Shown: positions 37,219 through 47,151, counted from the first letter of the stretch. The stretch is 64,000 nucleotides of DNA from Arenibacter arenosicollis (GCF_014397245.1 NZ_JACLHY010000023.1:1-64000), one strand, 5' to 3'. Notes: a model not told the origin generated them from the sequence alone. Made by a program: numbers and translations.

Positions 37219-38067
37219 ATGAAAATTGCGGTAACATCGGCAAGCGGACAATTGGGGGCAGCAGTTGTAAAACAGCTTATAAAGGAAATAGGGAAAGAGA
37301 ATGTAATAGGCATAGCCCGTACCCCTGAAAAGGCCAAACATCTTGGTGTTGAAATTAGAAAGGGAAACTACAACAATCGTCAGGATTTTGATAGGGCCCT
37401 ACAAGGTGTGGATGCCGTTCTTTTGGTTTCGGGTATGGACGATCCCAAAAAAAGAATCGAACAACATAGAAATGTCATTGAAGCGGCAAAACAAAATGGA
37501 GTGCAAAAAATTGTATACACCAGTATTGTAGGGGACGAAAATAAAACCGCATTCAGCCCTGTGGTACAAAGCAATCGCGAGAGCGAAAAAGATGTACGGG
37601 CCTCTGGATTGGAATGGGTGATCGGCAGAAATTGTATATATATAGAACCGGACCTTGAGTATATTGACAACTATGTAGAAGAGGGCGAGATTAGAAATTG
37701 TGCTGCAGATGGGAGATGTGCTTATACCAGTAGGGAAGAATTGGGTTACGCCTATGCGCAAATGCTTCTCAATGCTAAGCATAACGGGCAAGTTTATAAG
37801 CTTGTGGGCGAGGCCATTACCCAGGCAGATTTAGCAAGAATTATTAATCAGGTATATGGTACAAATCTGACCTATAATCCTGTTTCGGTAGAGGCTTATG
37901 AACAAGAAAGAAAAGAAGCCTTAGGCGATTTTATTGGAACTATAATAGCCGGTATCTACGAAGGGATTAAAATAGGTGCCAACGATGTAAGTTCCGATTT
38001 TGAAAAAGCAGCAGGAAGACAGCATAAAACAGCCGTTGAAATGATCGAAACAATAAAAAATTTATAG
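37219..38067 (+). CDS. NmrA-like NAD(P)H:quinone oxidoreductase (QOR2/YtfG type)
   Basis: 282 residues. The nucleotide-binding start is MKIAVTSASGQLGAAVVKQL (SASGQLG), then ARTPEKA, GVDAVLLVSGMDDPKKR, VYTSIVGDENKTAFSPV and EWVIGRNCIYIE; this order is that of the YtfG/QOR2 subgroup that reduces quinones with NADPH. There is no signal peptide, so it acts in the cytoplasm. It lies downstream of the AraC regulator and 3 bases before the small lipoprotein start, so the genes are probably co-transcribed. The substrate is inferred from subgroup only. Confidence 0.85.
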   Translation: MKIAVTSASGQLGAAVVKQLIKEIGKENVIGIARTPEKAKHLGVEIRKGNYNNRQDFDRALQGVDAVLLVSGMDDPKKRIEQHRNVIEAAKQNGVQKIVYTSIVGDENKTAFSPVVQSNRESEKDVRASGLEWVIGRNCIYIEPDLEYIDNYVEEGEIRNCAADGRCAYTSREELGYAYAQMLLNAKHNGQVYKLVGEAITQADLARIINQVYGTNLTYNPVSVEAYEQERKEALGDFIGTIIAGIYEGIKIGANDVSSDFEKAAGRQHKTAVEMIETIKNL

Positions 38068-38070
38068 ATA

Positions 38071-38247
38071 ATGAAACTAGAAAAGAAGCAAAAAATGGTT
38101 GCTCCATTTATGGCAGCCAACAAAATAGTAAAATTCACCTTGCTTTTATTGGGGATTATTTTTTTAAATGCATGTCAAAATTCCACAGAAAATAGCATAC
38201 CTCAAGAACAAGGACAAGGACAAGAACATCCGAATCTTAAAAATTAA
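38071..38247 (+). CDS. 58-aa lipoprotein leader piece, likely the detached N-terminus of the next gene
   Basis: 58 residues: charged start, hydrophobic stretch FTLLLLGIIFLNAC with lipobox Cys36, then a short Gln/Gly/Glu linker (QEQGQGQEHPNLKN). There is no domain after it. The metallo-beta-lactamase frame opens at 38241, inside the last codons of this one and one base back, and continues KNQSAEFTPEIIKLNENVYV. Homologous sulfatase-like proteins normally carry an export leader, so this is best read as the leader of 38286-39494 split off by a single-base indel in the A-rich stretch 38238-38251. Confidence 0.55.
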   Translation: MKLEKKQKMVAPFMAANKIVKFTLLLLGIIFLNACQNSTENSIPQEQGQGQEHPNLKN

Positions 38248-38285
38248 AAAATCAAAGTGCTGAATTTACACCTGAGATTATAAAA

Positions 38286-39494
38286 TTGAATGAAAACGTT
38301 TATGTAGCCGTGGGCTATGATGGTTCCAATGCCTCTATGGTCATAGGTGAGCAGGGAGTGGTGATCATTGATGCACTTCGCGCTTTGGGAGCTGCGGAAA
38401 AGGTAGCCGAAGAGTTCCGTAAAGTAAGCAATAAACCTGTACAGGCCCTTATTTACACCCATGGGCATTTAGATCATACAGGAGGCACCTCTGCGTTTAT
38501 TGGCAATAGTAAAGATGTTAAGGTTATTGCAAGGGAGGGCTTTAAGAATGAGTTGCAGGAACATTCCCCGATAGAACCCATCCTAAAACAACGAAACGCA
38601 CGACAGTTTGGGCGCGATTTACCAGCTAAAGATATTATTAATAGAGGTGTGGCCCCCGGTATTACTTCAACAGACAGGGCTGGAAAAGGGTATATAGAAC
38701 CCAATATTACATTTAAAGACTCTATGTTGGTGACGCTTGCAGGTTTGGATTTTGAGCTACATGCGGCCGATGGAGAAACAAATGACGAGCTCTTTGTATG
38801 GATTCCTGACCTGGAAACATTATTCACAGGAGATAACTACTACAAATCCTTTCCAAACTTGTATGCCATTCGAGGTTCTCAATATAGGGATGTTAAATCT
38901 TGGGGAGAATCGATTCGAAAAATGAGTACTTACCCAGTGGAGCACCTTGTACCGGGCCATACACGCCCACTCTCAGGAAAATCAGTTGTTCATCAAAATT
39001 TATCAAATTACTCATCTGCCATTCTAAGTGTATACACCCAAACAATAGAAGCCATGAACAAGGGCTATACCCTGCAACAAACAGTTGATAGCGTTAGCTT
39101 ATCGGATTCATTGGCAGAACAACCAAACTTGCAAGAGTTTTATGGTTCTGTACCTTGGGGGATTCGTTCTATATATCTACACTATGTTGGTTGGTTTGAT
39201 GGAAATCCTACAAATCTTTACCCCCTTTCATCCTCACAAGAAGCGAAAAACATAATTGAATTGGCAGGAGGTGAAAGTAAGGTTTTTGCAGAACTAAATA
39301 GAGCTACAAAGGAAGGTAATTATCAATGGGGATTACAGTTGGCCGATTATCTACTCCAGACCGATTATGAAAGGACGAAAGTCATTGAAGCTAAGGTAAG
39401 GTTGTTAAGGGCTTTGGCATCACAACAAATAAATGCACCTGCCAGAAACTACTATCTCTCCTATGCCTATGAATTGGAGAAGAACAGGATTTAA
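38286..39494 (+). CDS. metallo-beta-lactamase fold hydrolase, alkyl-sulfatase type
   Basis: 402 residues from a TTG; no ATG opens this frame before the conserved part. The metal site is YTHGHLDHTGG (HxHxDH, about residues 58-68), with ETLFTGDNYY (about 180) and VPGHTRPLSG (about 218) completing it. The alkyl-sulfatase dimerisation domain follows (GWFDGNPTNLYPLS). SdsA1-type enzymes are longer and end in an SCP2 domain, which is absent here. They release sulfate from alkyl sulfates; the substrate here is unknown. The frame joins the lipoprotein leader at 38071-38247 after a one-base shift, so the full product is probably a lipoprotein now broken. Confidence 0.82.
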   Translation: MNENVYVAVGYDGSNASMVIGEQGVVIIDALRALGAAEKVAEEFRKVSNKPVQALIYTHGHLDHTGGTSAFIGNSKDVKVIAREGFKNELQEHSPIEPILKQRNARQFGRDLPAKDIINRGVAPGITSTDRAGKGYIEPNITFKDSMLVTLAGLDFELHAADGETNDELFVWIPDLETLFTGDNYYKSFPNLYAIRGSQYRDVKSWGESIRKMSTYPVEHLVPGHTRPLSGKSVVHQNLSNYSSAILSVYTQTIEAMNKGYTLQQTVDSVSLSDSLAEQPNLQEFYGSVPWGIRSIYLHYVGWFDGNPTNLYPLSSSQEAKNIIELAGGESKVFAELNRATKEGNYQWGLQLADYLLQTDYERTKVIEAKVRLLRALASQQINAPARNYYLSYAYELEKNRI

Positions 39495-39522
39495 CTTTAA
39501 TATTGATGGAACAAACTTATTA

Positions 39523-39564
39523 ATTTATAAACTGGAGGTCAAGGGATCTCGCCCCTCTCGCTAC
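39523..39564. repeat. island border 4: degenerate attachment site
   Basis: TTATAAACTGGAGGTCAAGG, then GATCTCGCCCCTCTCGCTAC, is a shortened copy of the tRNA 3'-half-like site. The T-stem is reduced to three G, and the upstream GAACAC repeat is missing. It marks the right end of the 33.0-39.5 kb island. Confidence 0.6.
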
Positions 39565-39588
39565 AAAATTTAAGTTTTTAAAAATCAA

Positions 39589-39618
39589 CGGATTGGCAAT
39601 ACCCAATCCGTTTTTTTT
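39589..39618 (+). terminator. Rho-independent terminator after att copy 4
   Basis: Stem CGGATTGG / CCAATCCG, 6-base loop, eight T. Same stem as the terminator after att copy 3. Confidence 0.85.
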
Positions 39619-39841
39619 ATGGATTATATACAAGAAGCATTGTCAATATTAGATTATATTCCCAAAGGGCCTAGCCTATTGCCATGTCCGTGCGCTCTTT
39701 TGTAGAACTGTTAAATGGGATGAGAACAGCCTACCATAAATTAAAACATCAAGCACTGAAATTTTGACAGGATTGATTCTTCAAACAATCTATCCGCTGC
39801 CCTTGGCAAGAAGTCTGTGGATTAAATTCATATTATGCAAC

Positions 39842-40252
39842 TCATAGCATTGATTTTGACAGATCCACTTCAATCCACATTTTGTGTTTTCTTATTAAAT
39901 GGTAAATGTCAAAAGGAAGCTTTTGCCCCTCCAAAATCTTGCGATAATCGTCCACCTCTGCACGTTCCCTTTGCGAAAATTTTTTGAGTGTTGTAGCACC
40001 ATTGTCCAATGAGGGCATTTCCATGTCCTCCATCTCTGGCTTTAATTCGCCTTTAGCGGGTAAAGCGGCCCTTACCTTATTCTTTAAGGCTTCCCCGAAT
40101 TTTTTCCATTCCTTGGATTTTCGCCGGAAATAATGAATTCGCTTTTTGTTATCTGTACTGTTGGCGGCATTATGATAGGCTTTTTCCACTTCCTTATTCC
40201 TTCTCATGATTTCCTTGAGTTTTGCAAGGGTTCCTGTGCTTATTGTATCCAT
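39842..40252 (-). CDS. small helical protein, possibly PA2169/DUF2383-like
   Basis: 136 residues, almost entirely helical and charged, no signal or membrane segment. The first 65 residues (STGTLAKLKEIMRRNKEVEK, YHNAANSTDNKKRIHYFRRKS) resemble the start of ferritin-like PA2169/DUF2383 stress proteins, but the expected Glu/His metal ligands are not clear. The second half (QRERAEVDDYRKILEGQKLP) is a further pair of helices. It lies 130 bases downstream of the large sensor kinase on the same strand. Family assignment is tentative. Confidence 0.6.
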   Translation of the reverse strand: MDTISTGTLAKLKEIMRRNKEVEKAYHNAANSTDNKKRIHYFRRKSKEWKKFGEALKNKVRAALPAKGELKPEMEDMEMPSLDNGATTLKKFSQRERAEVDDYRKILEGQKLPFDIYHLIRKHKMWIEVDLSKSML

Positions 40253-40384
40253 ATTCCTCCGTGTTAATTCCTATCACAAGTATTACAATAAATATGCTGA
40301 AAATAAATAAATGGGGTTGACCGTATCGCATATTTTATTGATGCAAAGTATCATGAACTGAACAGCTAGCTGTTCAGTAGTTTC

Positions 40385-43300
40385 TTAGAAGACCGGAATA
40401 TAGATGTCAAATCTTGCTCCCCGGTCTAATTCACCTTCTACCGTAATGGTCCCATTGTGGTTTTCTATAATCCGTTTTACGATGGCAAGACCTATGCCGG
40501 AGCCCAAGTAGACCTCCTTCCCGTGGAGACGTTTAAATACCTCGAATATTTGGTCACCGTATTCGGGCTTGAAGCCTATCCCATTGTCCTCCACTGTGAT
40601 CTGGCAATACCTTTTGTCCGGTAAAAGATCTTTGATTTCGAGCTTGTTTCCCTTGGCAATTTTACTTTTTATGGTAATATGCGGAGGATTATCGGGCTTT
40701 GAGAATTTTAGGGCATTGGCGATTAGGTTGTACATTAGCTGACGAAATTGGTAAGGAATCACTTTTACCGTGTCCATTTCTTCGCAATTTATCGTTGCCT
40801 TTTTTTCATCAATCAGCCCTTCAAATTCCCTTATTACCTCCTCGGTTATTGCACCAAGATTGGTCTCTACAAACTTTCTCTCAGCCGAACCTAGGCGTGA
40901 GAAATCAAGTAGGTCCTTGATAAGTCCCCTCATCTGTTCGGAAACCGCATATACCCTTTGGAAATAACCTTTGCCCTTATCGGTCAGGCCATCGCTCTCC
41001 CCATCCGAAATACGTCCTATAAAAGTTTGTATTTTTCGTAAAGGTTCTTGCAGGTCGTGACTGGCCACATATGTGAACGCTTCCAGTTCCTTGATCAGCC
41101 TTTTCAATTCGGAGTTACTAACCTGAAGTGCGTCGTTGGAACCCCGCAGCTCCGCAGTACGTTGTAATACTTGTTCCTCCAGCACATTGGAGTGCATTAT
41201 GTAAGTCTCTTGATTACGGTTTCTTGTCGATATCTGCTCGGTAATATCCGTGGAAACGCCTATCCACATTTGGAAATCGCCTTTCTCGTCCGTTATAGGG
41301 GATGCGATATTCAGGTGCCATATATAGTCGCCGTTCTTGTTCAGAAAACGCATTTCCATTTCCAGGTTGGTCCCAGTTTCCAACGCGATTTCAAGACGTT
41401 TACCAAATTCCTCAACCTCTTCGGGATGCATAATCTTATGGTAGCCCAGTTCCTTTAATTCCTTGAAATCCAACCCAGTGAATTCCAACCAGTTTTTATT
41501 AAAATATGTGACGTTTCCGGCTATATCCGCATTGCTGATTTTTGAGGGCATCAGGTCTGCCATTTGGCGAAAATGGGACTCGCTTTCCCGTAATTTTTGA
41601 TGCAATACGGCCTGTGGCGTAACTTCATTGGCTATAATCGCCACGCCTTCTATTTCGCCCTGTAGGTTACGTTGTGCCTGGTACATAAAAGTATAATATT
41701 CAATTCCCGCTTGCCCGTTCCTAACCCGTGTAATCGGGGCTTCGTAGGCATTAGCAGACTTACCAGTTCTGTAAACACCCAGTAAAAGTTTTTCAAATCC
41801 TTGTTCGGCCGCCTCGGGCAGGACCTCAAAAAGCGATTTCCCAATTATCTCCTTTCCTTTGCCCCACGACTCCAACATGGCATCGTTGGCAATTTCGATG
41901 GTCATGTTTTCACCTTTAAGAACAGAAATCAGGGAAGGTGAGGAATGGATCATGTTGTGGTAACGGTATTCACTTTCTTCCACCAGCTGTCTGGCGCGCA
42001 CCTTCTCCGTTACCTCGTTCGCAACGGCCATGATACCTGTTACTTTGTTTTGTTCATTATGTATTGGGTGATACACAAGATTAAAATAACCCATCTCCCC
42101 TTTTTCCTTTCTGAGCAACAAGATCTTTAGTTCGACACCATGGTAAGGAACACCATTTCGCATCACACCTTCTAAGCGTTCCTTGACCCCTTGGAGCTTT
42201 AGTTCGGGCAAGGATTCAAAGAGTGGCCTGCCGATAAAATCCTTTTCTTTTTCTACCATCCCTAAATAGGCTTCGTTGGCCAGTTCTACCAAAAATTCCG
42301 GTCCTTTTAGGACCATAATAGCTACTGGGGCCTGTAACAACAGATTCTCGAACCTATCCAGAAGTTCTTTTTCCTTCTGGCGTAGCATTGCTTTTTCAGT
42401 AACATCCTCAATGGCCAAAAGAATCAATTTTTCGTCCTCGCTGTCCCTTCTTATTTCTCGGGCGTTCAATAGCATGTTCCTCTCCCCGATGTTGGGGTAA
42501 TTACGGGCTACCTCAAAATTTTCAATGGTTGATTTATGGGGCAGAATATCTTCTAGAAGGGTTCGGAGGCCCGGAATATCCCATTGCTTGTTCCCCAATT
42601 GAAAGATCAGTTTCCCTTCCGTATCTTTCTGGTTTACTTCAAAGGTTCTATAAAAAGCTTGGTTGGCGGATATTATGCGTAAGCTTCTGTCGAGTACCAA
42701 CAAAGGTTCGTGTATGGTATCAACAATGCCTTCGGCATAGTCCCTAGCGGCTAACAGTTGTTCGTTCAGGCCTATAGTCTCCTGGTGCACCACCATTAGT
42801 TCTTCATTGGTACTGTGAAGCTCCTCCTTACTGGTCTCCATTTCCTCATTAAGGCTCTGTAGTTCCTCGCTACCGCTCATCAGTTCTTCGTTTGCACTTT
42901 GCAGTTCCTCGTTGGCCGCCTCCTGTTCTTCTATAATACTGCGCATATCCTCCCGGGTCTGGGCAAGTTCCTGTTCCAACTGTTCTATATGCAGATCCTT
43001 TTGGTTCTTTTTGGATTTTCCACCAATATCTCCTTTCTTGGGTAGTTTTTTGCCTATTGCCGACAGTGTGCCCTCCCTTAGAACACGATCGTGAAAAAGT
43101 ACCAAATAATGGGGTTCCACTATATTGGGCAAGGGAATAGCCTCGATACTAATGTTTCGGGTCTCATCTCCATTAAGCTGCACCGATATGTTTTCTTTTA
43201 CTACTGCAGTATTTTCTTTTTTTGCCTTGTGCAAAATATTACGCAGCTCGAAGGCCAAGCCATGTTTCGCCATTCTAAATAAATTGAGACTGGCCTTACC

Positions 43301-44974
43301 TGGGGCAGGTTCCAGATAACGACCGGTACTGCCCCTAAAATGGACAATGTCCATAGCCTCGTTAATGACCACTCCGGCCGGTGTGAATCTACTAAGCAGA
43401 ATATCGTCCGCAGTCTTCTGAAAATCGGTGCGGAGGTTTCCGATTTTTCCGTGGCCCCCAAGATCATTAAAACTTTGTTCGCTTCGAAGGCCCGTAGTAG
43501 GGATGAAACGTTTTGGCACCTCTAGGCGGGAAAACAACTTATCTTTTTTATCCAAAGCCCTAAAATGTGAGGGAACCCCGCTGGTCGTTTCCGATTTTCC
43601 CAGCCATAAAATACCGTTTGGATTCAATGCGTAGTGAAAAGTGGTCAGTGCACTTTTTTGTAGGTATCCTCCCAGGTATATGAGTACATTCCGGCAACTT
43701 ATGAGATCCATCTTGCCAAAGGGAGGATCCTTTAAAAAATCATGTACTGCAAAAACGCAACAACTCCTAATGGATTTGTTTACCTGGTAACCGTTATTGT
43801 TCTTGGTGAAATAACGTTGTAGCTGGTCCGGAGACACCCCTTTGACTTCGCTGTTGGAATACATTCCAGATCGTGCCTTTTCAATGGCGGGCATGCTCAA
43901 ATCGGTAGCAAAGACCTGCACTTTTTGAAATTGGGACAAAGGGGCTCTGCCGACCAATACTTCATAGAGGGCGATAGCAATAGAGTACGCTTCTTGGCCC
44001 GTACTGCAGCCCGCTACCCAGACACGAATGGTATCCTCAAAAGTCTTATTTTCTATGATGTTCGGGATAACTTTTTTATATAGTTTATCAAAGATCTCTG
44101 GATTCCTAAAAAATTCGGTTACCGGAATCAACAGGTCCATATACAATACATCCAGCTCCTGTTTGTCCCTCCTTAGATATTTTAGATATGCGGATGGTTC
44201 CATAGTTTTGGTAATGGCAATCCTACGGAGTATCCTTCTGCGTATAGTAGTCTGTTTATAGTATGTGAAATCAGTGCCCTTGCGTACCCGTAGCAACGCG
44301 ATTATTTGTTTGTAAATGGTATCCTCTTCTTTTTGCCCAGAATTTTCCACACCATTTCCGTTGATGATATGGGCCACCTCCTTAATTTTTCTTGGTATGT
44401 CTCCGGGGGGAAGTATAAAGTCCACCACGCCCGCCTGTACAGCACTATTTGGCATGCTGCTATATGCCGCAGATTCTTCATCCTGCGCAAACGTGATACC
44501 GCCGTGGTCTTTAATGGCCTTGAGTCCCAAAGTTCCATCGGTGGCGGTACCGGAAAGTACCACCCCGATCGAATGTGATTGGTGTACTTCCGCTAGCGAC
44601 CTAAAAAAAAGGTCAATGGGCATATTACGTTCGTTTTCGCCTTTTGCTGGTCGGGGCCTCAATTCAAGAACGCCGTCGTTTGCGATCATCATCTTATTGC
44701 TGGGGATGATGTATACATGATCAGGCACTACTATTATTTCATCGGTAACCTCCAGAACGGGTATGGAGGTCACTTTTTGAAGCAGTTCCTGTAGTATGCT
44801 TTCGTGGGTGGGATCCAGATGTTGCACTAAGACATAGGCCATTCCGGAGGACTCTGGAATGGCCTTCAAAAGTCTTTTAAAGGCGTCTAGCCCCCCTGCG
44901 GAGGCACCGATCCCCACTACGGGGAAACAGTTCTCTGATATTATGAGCTTCTTTTTGGGTGTTTTCATATCCAT
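40385..44974 (-). CDS. CheB-CheR-PAS-histidine kinase fusion
   Basis: 1529 residues, cytoplasmic. Domains in order: CheB methylesterase (about 15-195; GIGASAGGLDAF with catalytic Ser, QHLDPTHESIL with His, SGTATDGTLG with Asp); CheR methyltransferase (about 215-480; AGCSTGQEAYSIA SAM site); Glu-rich coiled coil (about 655-740; ANEELQSANEEL, SLNEEMETSKEELHSTNEEL); four PAS domains (to about 1240); HisKA (ASHDLQEPLRKI, about 1290); HATPase (DNGIGFKPEYGDQIFE, GSGIGLAIVKRI) at the end. There is no receiver or REC output. Fusions like this occur in many Bacteroidota; whether they modify a receptor is unknown, as no chemoreceptor is nearby. A receiver gene (45350-45790) lies upstream on the same strand. 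Confidence 0.93.
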   Translation of the reverse strand: MDMKTPKKKLIISENCFPVVGIGASAGGLDAFKRLLKAIPESSGMAYVLVQHLDPTHESILQELLQKVTSIPVLEVTDEIIVVPDHVYIIPSNKMMIANDGVLELRPRPAKGENERNMPIDLFFRSLAEVHQSHSIGVVLSGTATDGTLGLKAIKDHGGITFAQDEESAAYSSMPNSAVQAGVVDFILPPGDIPRKIKEVAHIINGNGVENSGQKEEDTIYKQIIALLRVRKGTDFTYYKQTTIRRRILRRIAITKTMEPSAYLKYLRRDKQELDVLYMDLLIPVTEFFRNPEIFDKLYKKVIPNIIENKTFEDTIRVWVAGCSTGQEAYSIAIALYEVLVGRAPLSQFQKVQVFATDLSMPAIEKARSGMYSNSEVKGVSPDQLQRYFTKNNNGYQVNKSIRSCCVFAVHDFLKDPPFGKMDLISCRNVLIYLGGYLQKSALTTFHYALNPNGILWLGKSETTSGVPSHFRALDKKDKLFSRLEVPKRFIPTTGLRSEQSFNDLGGHGKIGNLRTDFQKTADDILLSRFTPAGVVINEAMDIVHFRGSTGRYLEPAPGKASLNLFRMAKHGLAFELRNILHKAKKENTAVVKENISVQLNGDETRNISIEAIPLPNIVEPHYLVLFHDRVLREGTLSAIGKKLPKKGDIGGKSKKNQKDLHIEQLEQELAQTREDMRSIIEEQEAANEELQSANEELMSGSEELQSLNEEMETSKEELHSTNEELMVVHQETIGLNEQLLAARDYAEGIVDTIHEPLLVLDRSLRIISANQAFYRTFEVNQKDTEGKLIFQLGNKQWDIPGLRTLLEDILPHKSTIENFEVARNYPNIGERNMLLNAREIRRDSEDEKLILLAIEDVTEKAMLRQKEKELLDRFENLLLQAPVAIMVLKGPEFLVELANEAYLGMVEKEKDFIGRPLFESLPELKLQGVKERLEGVMRNGVPYHGVELKILLLRKEKGEMGYFNLVYHPIHNEQNKVTGIMAVANEVTEKVRARQLVEESEYRYHNMIHSSPSLISVLKGENMTIEIANDAMLESWGKGKEIIGKSLFEVLPEAAEQGFEKLLLGVYRTGKSANAYEAPITRVRNGQAGIEYYTFMYQAQRNLQGEIEGVAIIANEVTPQAVLHQKLRESESHFRQMADLMPSKISNADIAGNVTYFNKNWLEFTGLDFKELKELGYHKIMHPEEVEEFGKRLEIALETGTNLEMEMRFLNKNGDYIWHLNIASPITDEKGDFQMWIGVSTDITEQISTRNRNQETYIMHSNVLEEQVLQRTAELRGSNDALQVSNSELKRLIKELEAFTYVASHDLQEPLRKIQTFIGRISDGESDGLTDKGKGYFQRVYAVSEQMRGLIKDLLDFSRLGSAERKFVETNLGAITEEVIREFEGLIDEKKATINCEEMDTVKVIPYQFRQLMYNLIANALKFSKPDNPPHITIKSKIAKGNKLEIKDLLPDKRYCQITVEDNGIGFKPEYGDQIFEVFKRLHGKEVYLGSGIGLAIVKRIIENHNGTITVEGELDRGARFDIYIPVF

Positions 44975-45349
44975 GGTATACTATTGAATATCGATATTTT
45001 TGTACCGTTTTTATAAATAGATACTCGATTGCGACAGAAAATTATTAATAGAAAATTGATCTTTTATTTTATCGATCACATTTCCTTTAAAGGTAAGGAT
45101 AATATATGGTGGATTTCTTATTCCCATTAAACATTCGTAGGCTCTAGGTTAACCTCATGGAAGGTGCGTGGCTATTTGGGTATAATCTGTAAACATTATG
45201 AGTAGAAACCACTAATTACACAGGGAATTCCGTGGATCTTATCGAGTATAAATTCTGACAATACTTGGGTAATGGAAAATAAATATGGAATCTTTTACGG
45301 CTAAATGGTGTATTGGAACTTTTCTAAATCCTGATGTTCCATGACTACA
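44975..45349. other. intergenic
   Basis: Spacer upstream of the sensor kinase, presumably with its promoter. No clear consensus match or RNA structure was recognised. Confidence 0.35.
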
Positions 45350-45790
45350 TTATTGCAGTAAAAAGTTGTTCTTTTCAGTACGTATACCGTTTTTCTGTAT
45401 TACGAGTTCGATGGCGAGTGAAATTAATTTCAGTAACTGAGAAAACCCGACTGGTTTCTGTATAAAATAGGTGGCTCCATTTTGATATAGTCCGTCTGCA
45501 ACGGATCGGTCATAAGAGGTAGAAATTATAACGACCGGAATCTTTGACAGCCCTACATCGTTTTTTATTTCCTTTAGACATTGGAATCCTGTTTTTCGGG
45601 GTATATTCAAGTCCAAAAAGAGAACATCGGGAAGTTTTGTTGTATTTTTTGAAAGCAACTGCATGAGTTCCTCTCCATCATAAACGATTATGTTAGTTGT
45701 TAAAAAAGATAATGCTTCCAGAGCTTCCCTGAAAAACATGCAATCGTCGGGGTCATCATCAGCAAGGAGAATGTAGGGGATTTTGTCCAT
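45350..45790 (-). CDS. single-domain response regulator
   Basis: 146 residues, receiver only. Acidic pocket LLADDDPDDCMFF (about residues 8-20), phospho-acceptor in VLFLDLNIPRKTGFQCL (about 56-72), switch Ser in VVIISTSYDRS, Lys in FIQKPVGF. It belongs to the Rcp1-like subgroup that pairs with phytochrome or PAS-type kinases having a terminal HisKA. It lies upstream of the 1529-aa kinase on the same strand, so it is a likely phosphoacceptor for it. Confidence 0.9.
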   Translation of the reverse strand: MDKIPYILLADDDPDDCMFFREALEALSFLTTNIIVYDGEELMQLLSKNTTKLPDVLFLDLNIPRKTGFQCLKEIKNDVGLSKIPVVIISTSYDRSVADGLYQNGATYFIQKPVGFSQLLKLISLAIELVIQKNGIRTEKNNFLLQ

Positions 45791-46167
45791 AGGTCAAGAT
45801 ACTTTATTGTCCTAACCTGGACATTGACCGGATTTTAGGTTTTTAATTTCGCATAAATATAATAAAAAATTGCACAAAAATATTGACTAGTGTATTTCAA
45901 GAGTCTTTTGGTCGGTGCTGTAAAATTATCAGTTTTAAGCCATTGGTTTTCAACTTCATTTTGTTCCATCATTTCAATCTATTACGATAAAGAAATAACC
46001 TTAACCGAATTTAAAGTAAGTTGCACATGTATTGCTGGGTCTTCCCTTGGGATGTTTGAGAATTTTAAAAAAACAGGAGAATTATGTAATCTATTAGGAT
46101 AATTATATAACATTAATCCCTTCAATACTTCTCACCTTTGCTGTCAATAGTATTTTAAACAGAACCT

Positions 46168-46362
46168 ATGGATACGTGGAAAGAGAATAATTTCCTTTAC
46201 AGAATTCTTGGAAAATTGAAGAGTTTCCTAAGACCGATATATTATAATGGAACTTCCGTTACTGTTAAGGAGCGGGAATCGGCCTTGGCATTACAAACAA
46301 TTTTGCTGGAACTCAATAATATTAAACTAATAAGTAAAAACGAGGACATTGTCCCATCCTAA
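46168..46362 (+). CDS. possible 64-aa protein of unknown function
   Basis: 64 codons from ATG with a plausible amphipathic composition (LYRILGKLKSFLRPIYYNG, ESALALQTILLELNNIKL), no signal peptide and no family I recognise. The ribosome-binding region is weak. It stands alone between two receiver genes. It may be a chance frame. Confidence 0.3.
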   Translation: MDTWKENNFLYRILGKLKSFLRPIYYNGTSVTVKERESALALQTILLELNNIKLISKNEDIVPS

Positions 46363-47151
46363 AAAACAATACAATTCTAGGTAGTTGGTAAATAGTTAGG
46401 ATTTTTTTTGAATGTACATGAAAGAGCAGGTATTAAAGAACTTTGCTCTTTCATTACTACAAATAAATTTAATAGGAAAATATCCTGTAGTCCAGTGAGC
46501 TTTTATCCCATATTAGTAATAACAGTACAATAATAAATAAAGTATTATGAGAAAATGTTTCATTTTTTTTGCCGTCTATATAATTATGTTATATAGTGTA
46601 GTTTACCTGTAAAAAACATAATCTAAACCATAGTTTTATGGAAATCCTTACTTCAAACCGGTTTTATAAAATGTAATTGGATAAGTGAACCACTTTGGCA
46701 ACAATAGTCATGTTCTCGTAAATGAGCATAAATAAAACCCTCCAATTTTCATATTAAGGGACATTTATTTATACATTTTTCTTTCCTTTATAAATACAGT
46801 AATATATTTATCACTTCTATAAAAGGAAGGTTTTCCTAACATTGCCCCCCTTCTACAAACTGTTTTTGCAAAATGGCCGATTATGGTACTCCAAAAGTGG
46901 CGGCAAATCTCTTATAGGCTGCATACGGACATTAACCAAATATTCCACTGTAAGCTAATAATAAGTATATTTGTATGTTGAATCAATTTCTGAAGCCGAC
47001 CTTTGTTGCTGTCAGCACCAAGGCTTATCCCCGCCTACAGAAAAATGGCTGCAACACCCCGTCTAACCATTATTGCATTGTACCATTAATTACAACATCC
47101 AAAGGCATTCCTTCCAAAGAATTTCTTTCGCTTATATAAATATAAACACAA
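46363..47151. other. intergenic
   Basis: About 790 AT-rich bases before the second receiver-kinase pair. Nothing recognised beyond short A/T runs. Confidence 0.4.

Noticed and set aside
38238-38252. Programmed -1 frameshift between leader and hydrolase
   Set aside because: No proper X-XXY-YYZ slippery heptamer is in register and no downstream stem was seen; a plain indel explains it better.
45890-46102. 70-codon plus-strand frame
   Set aside because: Hydrophobic chance frame without leader logic or known pattern.
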